Below, piece after piece: positions 6,971-13,431 of a DNA stretch of 16,516 nucleotides; within the stretch, counting starts at the first letter, position 1; every line of letters begins with the position of its first letter. This DNA is from Gemmatimonadales bacterium. Its GTDB lineage: Bacteria > Gemmatimonadota > Gemmatimonadetes > Gemmatimonadales > GWC2-71-9. The translations under genes were made by a program, and so were the position numbers. The stretch covers positions 1 to 16,516 of the forward strand of contig JAICEH010000018.1 in the NCBI GenBank assembly GCA_025924275.1, given 5' to 3'. The notes beneath the pieces were generated by a model, which saw only the letters and a program-made list of their open reading frames with translations, had not been told where the DNA came from and made no database searches.

Positions 6971-7507
6971 ATGACATCGACGCTCGCGGTGCCGCGCCCG
7001 GTCGAGGGCGACTGCGCGCCCTACTACTTCACCTACATCAACGAGATCGGCGGGGACGAGGACGTGCTCGCGGTGCTGGCCGACCTCGACCGGACCACGC
7101 CCGCGCTGCTCGACCCGCTCACGGAGGCGCAGGCCGGGCACCGGTACGCCCCGGGGAAGTGGAGCGTGCGGGAGGTGGTGGGCCACGTGACCGACGCCGA
7201 GCGGGTGTTCACCTACCGCGCCCTCACCATCGCGCGCGGCGACCGCACCGCGCTGCCGAGCTTCGAGGAGAACGAGTGGGCGGCGGCGTCGAACGCGGAC
7301 GCGGGGGCGCGCGCCCCCCCCGAGGGGGGGCGTAGCGCCCGCCGCCCGGCCCCCCGCGCCCACATAACGAGGGTCGGCGCGGCGGAGTGGGAGCGCACCG
7401 GCACGGCGAGCGGGAAGCACGTCGCGGCCCGCGCCCTGCCGTACATCATCGCGGGGCACGAGCGGCACCACGTGGCGGTGCTCCGGGAGCGGTACGGGCT
7501 GGGGTGA
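6971..7507 (+). CDS. DinB-fold protein with a palindromic repeat in its coding sequence
   Basis: A 178-aa member of the DinB/YfiT-like four-helix metal-binding superfamily. The N-terminal part (PYYFTYIN, RYAPGKWSVREVVGHVTDAERVF) and C-terminal part (GTASGKHVAARALPYIIAGHERHH) are well conserved. The usual three His ligands are present (His72, His163, His167). Relatives act as metal-dependent thiol transferases or are uncharacterised. Residues about 111-134 are low-complexity (Ala, Arg, Pro, Gly) and are encoded by a GC-only palindromic element. Relatives I recall have a long amphipathic helix there, of similar length. The reading frame is kept, yet the fold is probably damaged, so the protein may be inactive or this may be an assembly fault. 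It lies 5 nt after the DUF1579-like gene. Confidence 0.85.
   Translation: MTSTLAVPRPVEGDCAPYYFTYINEIGGDEDVLAVLADLDRTTPALLDPLTEAQAGHRYAPGKWSVREVVGHVTDAERVFTYRALTIARGDRTALPSFEENEWAAASNADAGARAPPEGGRSARRPAPRAHITRVGAAEWERTGTASGKHVAARALPYIIAGHERHHVAVLRERYGLG
7301..7372. repeat. Palindromic GC-rich repeat element inside the DinB gene
   Basis: About 70 bp of almost pure G/C with nested inverted repeats. There is a perfect palindrome GGGGGCGCGCGCCCCC (7303-7318). A C7-CGA-G7 hairpin follows (7314-7330), then GGGCG-TAG-CGCCC (7328-7340). The right flank reads CCCCCCGCGCCC and then ACATAACGAGGGTC, a short AT-containing end. The stretch has no codon bias like the gene around it and looks like a REP- or MITE-like intergenic element. 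I see no second full copy in this window, so calling it a dispersed repeat is an inference. Confidence 0.6.
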
Positions 7508-7534
7508 GCCGGGGGCGGCGGCCCCGCCCGGGGC
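7508..7534. terminator. GC-rich hairpin between convergent genes
   Basis: An 11-nt arm, 5-nt loop and 11-nt arm, with 9 of 11 positions pairing, begin directly after the DinB stop and end 7 nt before the ATP-grasp stop. There is no T-run on either side. It could end transcription from both directions or simply be a stable stem. Confidence 0.4.
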
Positions 7535-7541
7535 TCGCCGC

Positions 7542-8579
7542 TCACGGCTCCAGCAACTGCCGGATGTGCCGGAGCATCCCCTCGGCCGCGCGCTCCACCC
7601 GGGTCCCGAGTCGCCGGGGGCGCGCCAGGAAGCCCTTCGCGCCCACGGGCATCGTGAAGTAGGGGTTCGCCTCCCAGAGCACCACGCTCCCGTCGGCCAG
7701 GGTCGAGTAGTCGATGGCCGCCCAGTCGAGGCCGAGCGCGCGCATCGCGCGCACGAACAGCTCCGGCCGTTCCGGAGCGGCGTCGGCGTAGCCGCGGTCC
7801 ACCTGCACCGCCTCGCGATCCCACCGCCGGAACGCGAGGAGCGGCGCGAAGACGGCGTGTCGCCGGCGGTAGCGCCAGAAGAGCGACCGCTGGAGCCCGA
7901 CGACCGGCGTGGGCGCGAAGAGGGTGTGATTGGGCACCACGACGTCGCCGAAGACGAAGATCCGCTTCTTGTGCCAGTAGCGGGCCCAGATGGTCCCGGG
8001 GCGTTCCGTCAGGTACGCCGCGCGGGTGTCCATCAGCGGAAGCACGACGCCGGGATAGAGCCGGCCGGTGTCCGGGACCGCGGCGAGGTCGGCCTCCGTC
8101 CGGCAGAGGTAGGTCTGCTCCTGGGCGTGATGCAGGTCGCTGCGCACGATCGCGGGAAAGCCCACCCGCTCGGCCGCGCCGGCGAGTCCGGCGTGGTCGA
8201 CGAACGGCTCCGCGGCCGCGCACGGGATTCCGGCCGTCCGCCAGAGCGCGGCCTGGGTCGTCTTGATGGTGTTGGACAGCGCGGCCGGATCGTTCACCAC
8301 CCGACCACCCCGCCGGCGGACCTCCTCCGCGATGGCAGTCGCCTCGGCGTGGCAGTCAGGATAGAGCTCGCGGAGCGGGTCGGCGAGCCAGAACATCACG
8401 GCCCGCACCCCGGCCAGGTCGGGCGGCGGGTCGCCGGTCTCGTGCACCCGGATCCGCCGGGCCAGCGCCGGGTCGGCGCGGGCGAAGCGCTCGAGGAGGT
8501 GCCGGCGGAAGTCGTGGAGGCGACCCCGGCCGCGGCCGTGCTGGACGATCAGGAGGGTCCGGTCGGTCTCGGTGGTCAT
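7542..8579 (-). CDS. ATP-grasp family protein of unknown substrate
   Basis: A 345-aa cytosolic protein. The N-terminal alpha/beta part (about 8-100) is followed by an ATP-grasp-like region. FPAIVRSDLHH (about 141-151) resembles the ATP-grasp lid strand, LDWAAIDYS (284-292) precedes an ADGSVVLWEANPYF strand, and EANP (303-306) matches the E-x-N metal-binding motif. ATP-grasp enzymes form amide or thioester bonds through acyl-phosphates, or phosphorylate substrates; which one this does is unknown. The ATG at 8579 overlaps the stop of the upstream Bfd-like gene (ATGA) and no Shine-Dalgarno sequence is visible, suggesting coupled translation. Arg/Trp-rich segments at about 225-260 may bind an anionic substrate. 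The superfamily call rests on the C-terminal motif. Confidence 0.72.
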   Translation of the reverse strand: MTTETDRTLLIVQHGRGRGRLHDFRRHLLERFARADPALARRIRVHETGDPPPDLAGVRAVMFWLADPLRELYPDCHAEATAIAEEVRRRGGRVVNDPAALSNTIKTTQAALWRTAGIPCAAAEPFVDHAGLAGAAERVGFPAIVRSDLHHAQEQTYLCRTEADLAAVPDTGRLYPGVVLPLMDTRAAYLTERPGTIWARYWHKKRIFVFGDVVVPNHTLFAPTPVVGLQRSLFWRYRRRHAVFAPLLAFRRWDREAVQVDRGYADAAPERPELFVRAMRALGLDWAAIDYSTLADGSVVLWEANPYFTMPVGAKGFLARPRRLGTRVERAAEGMLRHIRQLLEP

Positions 8580-8827
8580 GGCGTGGCGGGGTGGGGGTCG
8601 GCCGGCCCGGGCCCGGGCGGCTCCGTCAGCAACTCATGGAAGGTCGTCTCCCCGGTGGCGAGCATCCGGCGGAGGTAGGGGCGGCACAGGCCGCACTGCC
8701 CGCCACACCCCGTTTCCCGCACCAGGTCCTCGAGGTCCCAGCCCGCGTCGCGGGCCCCCGGCAGGAGCCGGGCAAACGGGACCGCCCGGCAGAGGCAGCG
8801 GTCGACGGTGATGGAGGGCGGCGGCAC
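8576..8827 (-). CDS. Stand-alone Bfd-like [2Fe-2S]-binding protein
   Basis: An 83-aa protein with the (2Fe-2S)-binding domain of bacterioferritin-associated ferredoxin. CLC (Cys11, Cys13) is followed after about 30 residues by CGGQCGLCRPYL, giving ligands Cys45 and Cys48 and an extra Cys41. The spacing fits the CxC-x(n)-CxxC pattern of the Bfd fold. The last 17 residues are Pro-rich. The GTG at 8827 is the only reasonable start close to the first Cys pair, but it has no good Shine-Dalgarno sequence, so the start is uncertain. Its stop overlaps the ATP-grasp ATG. The domain also occurs fused to nitrite reductases and other redox enzymes; here it stands alone and could carry electrons or sense iron. 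No bacterioferritin gene lies nearby. Confidence 0.75.
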   Translation of the reverse strand: MPPPSITVDRCLCRAVPFARLLPGARDAGWDLEDLVRETGCGGQCGLCRPYLRRMLATGETTFHELLTEPPGPGPADPHPATP

Positions 8828-8864
8828 GGCGCAGAAGATACTCGGGGAACGGAGAACGGGGAGC

Positions 8865-8892
8865 GGGGAGCGGGCCCCCCGCCCGCGCTCCC
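8865..8892. repeat. Purine/pyrimidine hairpin tract upstream of the EF-G2 gene
   Basis: GGGAGCGGGC pairs with GCCC-(GC)-GCTCCC around a C5 loop, giving a 10-bp stem with a 2-nt bulge. It sits between the Bfd-like gene and the -35 box of the EF-G2 promoter. The 12-mer GGGGAGCGGGCC (8865-8876) recurs exactly at 11036-11047, on the other side of the EF-G2 gene. Confidence 0.5.
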
Positions 8893-8912
8893 TGGTCCCC
8901 CCTCTCCCCCGT

Positions 8913-8941
8913 TTGACATCCCCGGCCCCGGCGCCCAGAAT
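8913..8941 (+). promoter_or_regulatory. Sigma-70-type promoter of the EF-G2 gene
   Basis: A perfect TTGACA (8913-8918) is followed by a 17-nt spacer and CAGAAT (8936-8941). The latter matches TATAAT at 4 of 6 positions, including the conserved second A and final T. The expected transcript start is near 8948, giving a leader of about 20 nt before the GTG at 8969. It stands out in otherwise G/C-only surroundings. Confidence 0.65.
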
Positions 8942-8958
8942 CCCCCTCCCAGCCCTCC

Positions 8959-8964
8959 GGAGGG
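8959..8964 (+). promoter_or_regulatory. Ribosome binding site of the EF-G2 gene
   Basis: GGAGGG with a 4-nt spacer to the GTG at 8969. The nearby ATG at 8979 is out of frame, so this element decides the GTG start. Confidence 0.6.
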
Positions 8965-8968
8965 AACC

Positions 8969-11029
8969 GTGCAGGTCCATGAATCCGGACAGATCCGAAA
9001 CGTGGCGGTCGTGGGCCACGGCGCGAGCGGGAAGACCACCCTGGTCGATGCCCTCGCGTTCGTGGCCGGCTCGAGCCGTCGTCACGGTGCCATCAGGGAC
9101 GGCACCACCCTCACCGACACCTCTCCCGACGAAATCGAACGCCAGCACTCGATCGGCCTGGGCCTCGCCTGGGCCCAGTGGGAGGGCGTGAAGGTCAACC
9201 TCATCGACACCCCGGGCTACCTCGACTTCTTCGGTGAGGCCATCACCGGCCTCTACGCCGCGGATGCCGCGCTGGTCGTGCTCCACGGGGCCCACGGGGT
9301 CGAGGTGGGCACCGAGAAGGCGTGGGAGGTCTGCGACCAGCTCCACCTGCCGCGCTTCCTCTTCGTGACGGCGATGGACAAGGAACACGCCGACTTCGAG
9401 CGCGTGTTCGCCGACGTGAAGGAGCACCTGAGCCGGAAGGTCCTGCCGCTCGAGATCCCGGTGGGCGATGGGCCGCGCTTCCACGGGATCATCAACCTCG
9501 TCACCGGCCGGATGCACGACTACCGGCCCGGCACCCGGAGCGGGGAGTACGAGGAGCGGGACGTGCCGGAGGACCACGCCGAGCGGTACGCGCAGTACAA
9601 CGAGCTCTTCGTGGAGACGATCGCCGCCACCGACGACGCGCTCACCGAGCGCTACCTCAGCGGGGAGGCCATCCCCCGGGAGGAGATGGTGGCGGTGCTC
9701 AAGCGTGCGGTGCTCGCGGGCGAGATCGTGCCGCTCCTGGTGGGGAGCGGGGAGCTGACCTACGGGACCCGGGCCCTGCTCACCGAGATGGTGGACCTCC
9801 TCCCCTCGCCGCTCGAGGCCCCGGTGCCGCCGGAGGCGGAAGGGGTGCCGCTGGTGGGCCGGGTGTTCAAGACGGTGTCCGAGCCCCACGTGGGCGACGT
9901 CACCCTGTTCCGCCTCTACCGCGGCACCATCCGCAACGGCGACGAGGTCTGGAACCACGAACACCACGTGGCCGAGAAGCTGAACCACCTCTCGGTGCAG
10001 CAGGGCAAGGAGCGGTTCGAGGTGGCGGAACTCCGGGCCGGCGACATCGGGTCGGTGGCCAAGCTCCGCGATACCCACACCAACGACACCTTCTGCCTCC
10101 GGGACCACGAGGTGCACCTCGCCCCGATCCCCTACCCGGAGCCGGTGGCCACCTCGGCGGTGGTGGTCAAGCAGCGCGGCGAGGAGGACAAGCTCGCCGC
10201 CGGCCTGCACAAACTCCACGAGGAGGACCCCACCTTCCACTTCGAGTACAGCTCGGAGCTGGGGCAGACCCTGGTGCACGGGATGGGCGAGCGGCACTTC
10301 GAGGTGCTGCTCGGCCGGCTGGCGCGGAAGTTCGGCGTCCACGCGGAGCTGATCCGGCCCAAGGTGGCCTACCGCGAGACCCTCAAGGGCAAGGCCGAGG
10401 GGCAGGGGAAGCACAAGAAGCAGACCGGCGGCCGCGGGCAGTACGGCGACTGCTGGGTGCGGCTCTCACCGTTGCCGCGCGGCACGGGGTACGAGTTCGT
10501 GGACAAGATCGTGGGCGGCGTGATCCCGGGGAAGTACGTGCCGGCCGTGGACCGCGGCATCCAGGAAGCGGCGGTGCGCGGCGTGGTCGCGGGCTACCCG
10601 CTGGTGGACTTCCGGGCGGAGTGCTTCGACGGGTCGTACCACGACGTGGACTCGAACGAGATGTCGTTCAAGATGGCCGGCATCCTCGCGTTCAAGACGG
10701 TGGCGCCGAAGGCGCGGCCGGTGCTGCTCGAGCCCCTGGTGGACGTCGAGGTCTGGACCCCGGACGACGTGCTGGGCGACGTGATGGGCGACCTGAGCTC
10801 CCGGCGCGGCCAGATCCTCGGCACCGAGGTGGATGGCCGGCTGACCCGGGTGCGCGCCGTGCTGCCGGAGGCCGAGCTCTACCGCTACAGCACGACGCTG
10901 CACTCGATCACTCACGGCCGCGGGACCTTCCGGAAGCGCTTCCACGGCTACGTCGAGGCGCCGCCGGAGGTGACCGCCCGGGTGGCCGCGGAGGGGGAGA
11001 AGAACGGGAAGGAGAAGGAAGAGAAGTAG
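8969..11029 (+). CDS. EF-G2-like translational GTPase (elongation factor G paralogue)
   Basis: A 686-aa full-length EF-G-type protein. The G domain has P-loop GHGASGKT (16-23), switch II DTPG (80-83) and a G5-like GSG (259-261). The G4 position, normally NKMD, reads TAMD (134-137). Domain II spans about 290-390, domain III about 390-465 (HGMGERH at 437-443), domain IV about 465-590 (KHKKQTGGRGQYGD, SYHDVDSNEMSFKMA) and domain V to about 672. The P-loop without the usual GHIDAGKTT and the YLDF after DTPG match the EF-G2-like paralogue group rather than the housekeeping EF-G. The role is ribosome-associated but undefined for most members. The C-terminal EGEKNGKEKEEK tail is charged and encoded by a purine tract that belongs to a downstream inverted repeat. 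It has its own promoter and leader. Confidence 0.93.
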   Translation: MQVHESGQIRNVAVVGHGASGKTTLVDALAFVAGSSRRHGAIRDGTTLTDTSPDEIERQHSIGLGLAWAQWEGVKVNLIDTPGYLDFFGEAITGLYAADAALVVLHGAHGVEVGTEKAWEVCDQLHLPRFLFVTAMDKEHADFERVFADVKEHLSRKVLPLEIPVGDGPRFHGIINLVTGRMHDYRPGTRSGEYEERDVPEDHAERYAQYNELFVETIAATDDALTERYLSGEAIPREEMVAVLKRAVLAGEIVPLLVGSGELTYGTRALLTEMVDLLPSPLEAPVPPEAEGVPLVGRVFKTVSEPHVGDVTLFRLYRGTIRNGDEVWNHEHHVAEKLNHLSVQQGKERFEVAELRAGDIGSVAKLRDTHTNDTFCLRDHEVHLAPIPYPEPVATSAVVVKQRGEEDKLAAGLHKLHEEDPTFHFEYSSELGQTLVHGMGERHFEVLLGRLARKFGVHAELIRPKVAYRETLKGKAEGQGKHKKQTGGRGQYGDCWVRLSPLPRGTGYEFVDKIVGGVIPGKYVPAVDRGIQEAAVRGVVAGYPLVDFRAECFDGSYHDVDSNEMSFKMAGILAFKTVAPKARPVLLEPLVDVEVWTPDDVLGDVMGDLSSRRGQILGTEVDGRLTRVRAVLPEAELYRYSTTLHSITHGRGTFRKRFHGYVEAPPEVTARVAAEGEKNGKEKEEK

Positions 11030-11079
11030 GGGGGTGGGGAGCGGGCCGACTCCCTTCTCCCTTCTCCCTTCTCCCCCTC
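10991..11079. terminator. Purine/pyrimidine inverted repeat at convergent gene ends
   Basis: GAGGGGGAGAAG (10991-11002) and its exact reverse complement (11068-11079) flank a purine run followed by a pyrimidine run, with further imperfect pairing inside. The arms overlap the last codons of the EF-G2 gene and the end of the DUF4403 gene. This may be a bidirectional terminator, though there is no clean T-run. Confidence 0.45.
11050..11070. repeat. Tandem 7-bp repeat (CTCCCTT) x3
   Basis: Three exact head-to-tail copies of CTCCCTT lie in the 48-bp gap between the EF-G2 stop and the DUF4403 stop. The tract runs on into CTCCCCCTC and forms the pyrimidine arm of the larger inverted repeat. Confidence 0.85.
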
Positions 11080-12529
11080 ACCTTCGCAGTCGTATCCGCG
11101 GGATCAGGTTGTCCTGCCGGACGTCCAGCCGCAGCATCGCGATGCCGCGGGCGCGCGCCAGGAGCCCCTCGGCGGTCGGCAGGACGGCGAGGGGCTCGGC
11201 CGCGAGGATCCGCCCGGAGAGCCGCACGCCATCGGCGAGGTCGCGGTCGAGCACCGCGTTGGCCTTCCGTCGCGCCGCCTCGAGCAGGGTGTCCGCCGGG
11301 ATCCGTGCCCGGTCCCGCACCCGGGCCGTGAGGGCGCCGTCGGCCAGCCAGAGGAGCCCGCCGGCCAGCGCATCGCGGCTCCGCACGTCGAGTTCGAGGT
11401 CGGGAAGGGTGATCATGCGCGAGGTGGAGTCGTAGGCCGGCCGGCCGGCGAGCCAGATCCGCCCGCGGGCCAGCCCCTTGAGGCGCACCTCGAGCGCGAG
11501 GCGTCCGTCACCCACCGGGCGGGCGCCGATGTCCTCCACCGTGACCCACCGCCAGCCGAGGCGGAGGCGCCGTCCCCGCAGTTCCTTCCGCAGGATCTCG
11601 TTCGCCGCGTCCCAGGTCAGCAGGCCCTCCACCAGCACCAGCGCGGTGTCCCGGCCCTGGTGATACCCGCCCAGCGGCGGGAGCGGCTCCGCTCCGTCGG
11701 CCGGCCGCGGGCCGGTGACGAACGTGGGCCGCGCCACCAGCGACACGCTGGCCACCACGCTCGACTCGCGCGGGGTGATGGGACCGAGCCCCACCGCCAT
11801 CGGGTCGATCCGGAGCCACACCGTGCTGTCGGTGATCCGGAGCGGCTGCTGCAGCATCCGCCAGAGGTCGCTCACCGGCTCGCGCAGGCTCACCCGCGCC
11901 AGGCGCCGGTCGATGCGGCGGAGTTCGCGCTCGATGGCACCGCGCGCCCCTTCCATCAACTTCTCCGTGACATCGATGGAGAGGAGGGAGACCTCGCAGC
12001 GATCCCGCGGGCCCTCGCTGACCGCTTCGAGGCCCAGGAGCCGGGACCGGGTCCGGACCTGCCAGGCGGAGTCGAGGCCGTACTCACTGGCCACCCGGAT
12101 GCGGACGCGGGGCGGCGGGCCCTCCGTGCCGCAGGACACCGACGGCTTGACCGGCGCGTCCAGCCAGGCCTTCCCGCGGTACCCGAAGATCGCCTCGACC
12201 TCGACGGTGTTCTCGCCGAAGGTGAACCGGAGCGGCCCCCGGTCCAGCTCGACGGCCACGAGGAGCGGCGAGCCCTCCAGCTTCACCCGTTCCTCGAGGC
12301 TGCCGAGGCGGCGCGGCAGCCCCGCCTCGATGTCGGCCAGGATCGGCCGCAGGTCGAGAGCGACGGGCGCGCTCACGTGGGACGGCGGCAGGAGGGAGAT
12401 CGTGTCCACCGTCGGCATCCCGTGCGTGGCCTCGGGCGGCGGGGCGTCCACCCGGCCACAGGCCAGGAATGCGGCGGCGAGGAGGGGGAAGGGTCGGCTG
12501 GGGCGGCTAGGACGGCTGGGGCAGTGCAT
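11078..12529 (-). CDS. DUF4403 family lipoprotein
   Basis: A 483-aa exported protein. The signal sequence (1-23) has an unusual SRPSRPSRP n-region encoded by a 9-bp triple repeat and a near-consensus lipobox FLAC (Cys24). The body matches DUF4403, a long repetitive alpha/beta protein of tandem tubular-lipid-binding-like halves. An early segment is SAPVALDLRPILADIEAGLP, an internal region reads VWLRIDPMAVGLGPI, and a second half shows the WLAGRPAYDSTSRMITLPDLELDVRS pattern and a LLEAARRKANAVLDRDL helix. Such folds often bind hydrophobic ligands, but no function is proven for DUF4403. The ATG at 12529 has GGAGG (12538-12534) 4 nt upstream and precedes the signal peptide; an upstream in-frame start at 12559 is less likely. 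It is the last gene of the minus-strand operon, 14 nt after the TPR gene. Confidence 0.85.
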   Translation of the reverse strand: MHCPSRPSRPSRPFPLLAAAFLACGRVDAPPPEATHGMPTVDTISLLPPSHVSAPVALDLRPILADIEAGLPRRLGSLEERVKLEGSPLLVAVELDRGPLRFTFGENTVEVEAIFGYRGKAWLDAPVKPSVSCGTEGPPPRVRIRVASEYGLDSAWQVRTRSRLLGLEAVSEGPRDRCEVSLLSIDVTEKLMEGARGAIERELRRIDRRLARVSLREPVSDLWRMLQQPLRITDSTVWLRIDPMAVGLGPITPRESSVVASVSLVARPTFVTGPRPADGAEPLPPLGGYHQGRDTALVLVEGLLTWDAANEILRKELRGRRLRLGWRWVTVEDIGARPVGDGRLALEVRLKGLARGRIWLAGRPAYDSTSRMITLPDLELDVRSRDALAGGLLWLADGALTARVRDRARIPADTLLEAARRKANAVLDRDLADGVRLSGRILAAEPLAVLPTAEGLLARARGIAMLRLDVRQDNLIPRIRLRR

Positions 12530-12543
12530 GGCACCTCCGGGAG

Positions 12544-13428
12544 CTACCCGGCGGCCCACGCCGCCTCGAACTCCCGGAGCAAACCTACGGCGCCGAGACT
12601 GCTCAGGCGAGTGCGCGCCTCGGCCCGCACCGCTTCCGCCTCGCCCCGGCGCCCGAGGGCCCGGAAGGCTCGCGCCAGCACCGCCGCCGCTTCGGCGTCG
12701 AGCAGCGCACTCCCGTGGGTGCCGGCCACGCTGCGCGCTGCCGCGGCGTCCGCCGCCGCCGCCTCGGCGGCGCCTTCGGCCAGGCGCGCCAGGGCGCGGA
12801 CCCGGAGCGCCTCGCCCGCGCCGATCTCGTCGCCCGCCGCGCGGGCGAGCGCCAGCGCCCGATCGGCGCGGCTCCGGGCGAGACCTGCCTCGCCCCGCTC
12901 GACGTCGGTCTCGGCGCGGCCGGTGAGGGCCAGGGCCACGAGGGCGGGCTCGCCCGCCACCTCCGCCGAGCGCACCGCCTCGGTGGCGGCCTCGTCGGCG
13001 TCGGCCCAGCGGCCGAGGCGTCGGTGGGCCAACGCGATGTTGTGCAGCGCCTCCGCGGCGCCGCGTCGGTCGCCCAGGCGCCGGTAAGCGAGAAGGGCCG
13101 CGCGATACAGCGGGAGGGCACCCTCGGGGTCGCCGCCGAGCACCTGGAGCGAGGCGAGGTTGTTCGAGGCCCGGGCCTCCATGAGCGCATCACCGAGCGC
13201 GCGCGCCAGCCCGAGCGCGTGCGCGAAGCGGGCCGCCGCCTCGGGCACGGCGCCGCGCTCGAACGCGATCGCGCCGAGCAGGTTCGTGGCGCGGAGCGCG
13301 CCGTCCCGGTCACCGCGGGCGTCGAACCGGGCGAGCGCGTCCCGCGCCAGGGGTTCCGCCTCGTCGAGGCGACCCTGGCGGGTGGCGGCCGTGGCGGCGC
13401 GGAGGTCGGCGTCGGGCGTGCGCGTCAT
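12544..13428 (-). CDS. Tetratricopeptide repeat protein
   Basis: A 294-aa, Ala/Arg-rich, probably cytosolic protein with no signal peptide. It is made of about seven consecutive units of roughly 40 residues with TPR hallmarks (for example ARASNNLASLQVLGGDPEGA at about 85-104 and ALHNIALAHRRLGRWADA at about 127-144). The 40-residue spacing is like the TPR_12/kinesin-light-chain type found in regulator and signalling proteins. It has no fused enzymatic or DNA-binding domain. The ATG at 13428 follows the stop of the ZU5-like lipoprotein gene by 3 nt and lies 14 nt before the DUF4403 gene stretch, so the three are surely co-transcribed. A scaffold role, perhaps binding the sigma-54-type activator of the same operon, is inferred from context only. 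Confidence 0.88.
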   Translation of the reverse strand: MTRTPDADLRAATAATRQGRLDEAEPLARDALARFDARGDRDGALRATNLLGAIAFERGAVPEAAARFAHALGLARALGDALMEARASNNLASLQVLGGDPEGALPLYRAALLAYRRLGDRRGAAEALHNIALAHRRLGRWADADEAATEAVRSAEVAGEPALVALALTGRAETDVERGEAGLARSRADRALALARAAGDEIGAGEALRVRALARLAEGAAEAAAADAAAARSVAGTHGSALLDAEAAAVLARAFRALGRRGEAEAVRAEARTRLSSLGAVGLLREFEAAWAAG

Positions 13429-13431
13429 CGC

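Noticed and set aside
4479..6977. Open frame of over 800 codons on the minus strand across the hydrolase and DUF1579-like genes.
   Set aside because: Composition is Arg/Pro/His-rich with no domain or signal. It is a GC-rich shadow of well-supported plus-strand genes.
7301..7340. Whether the GC-only hairpins mark a CRISPR repeat or an IS end.
   Set aside because: There is a single copy with no spacers, no transposase and no target-site duplication that I can see.
8828..10414. Very long open frame on the minus strand opposite the EF-G2 gene.
   Set aside because: It is antisense to a clear GTPase gene and its sequence is His/Arg/Gly/Val-rich low complexity, as expected from the mirror frame of high-GC codons. 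Only its last 83 codons (8576-8827) form a real gene.
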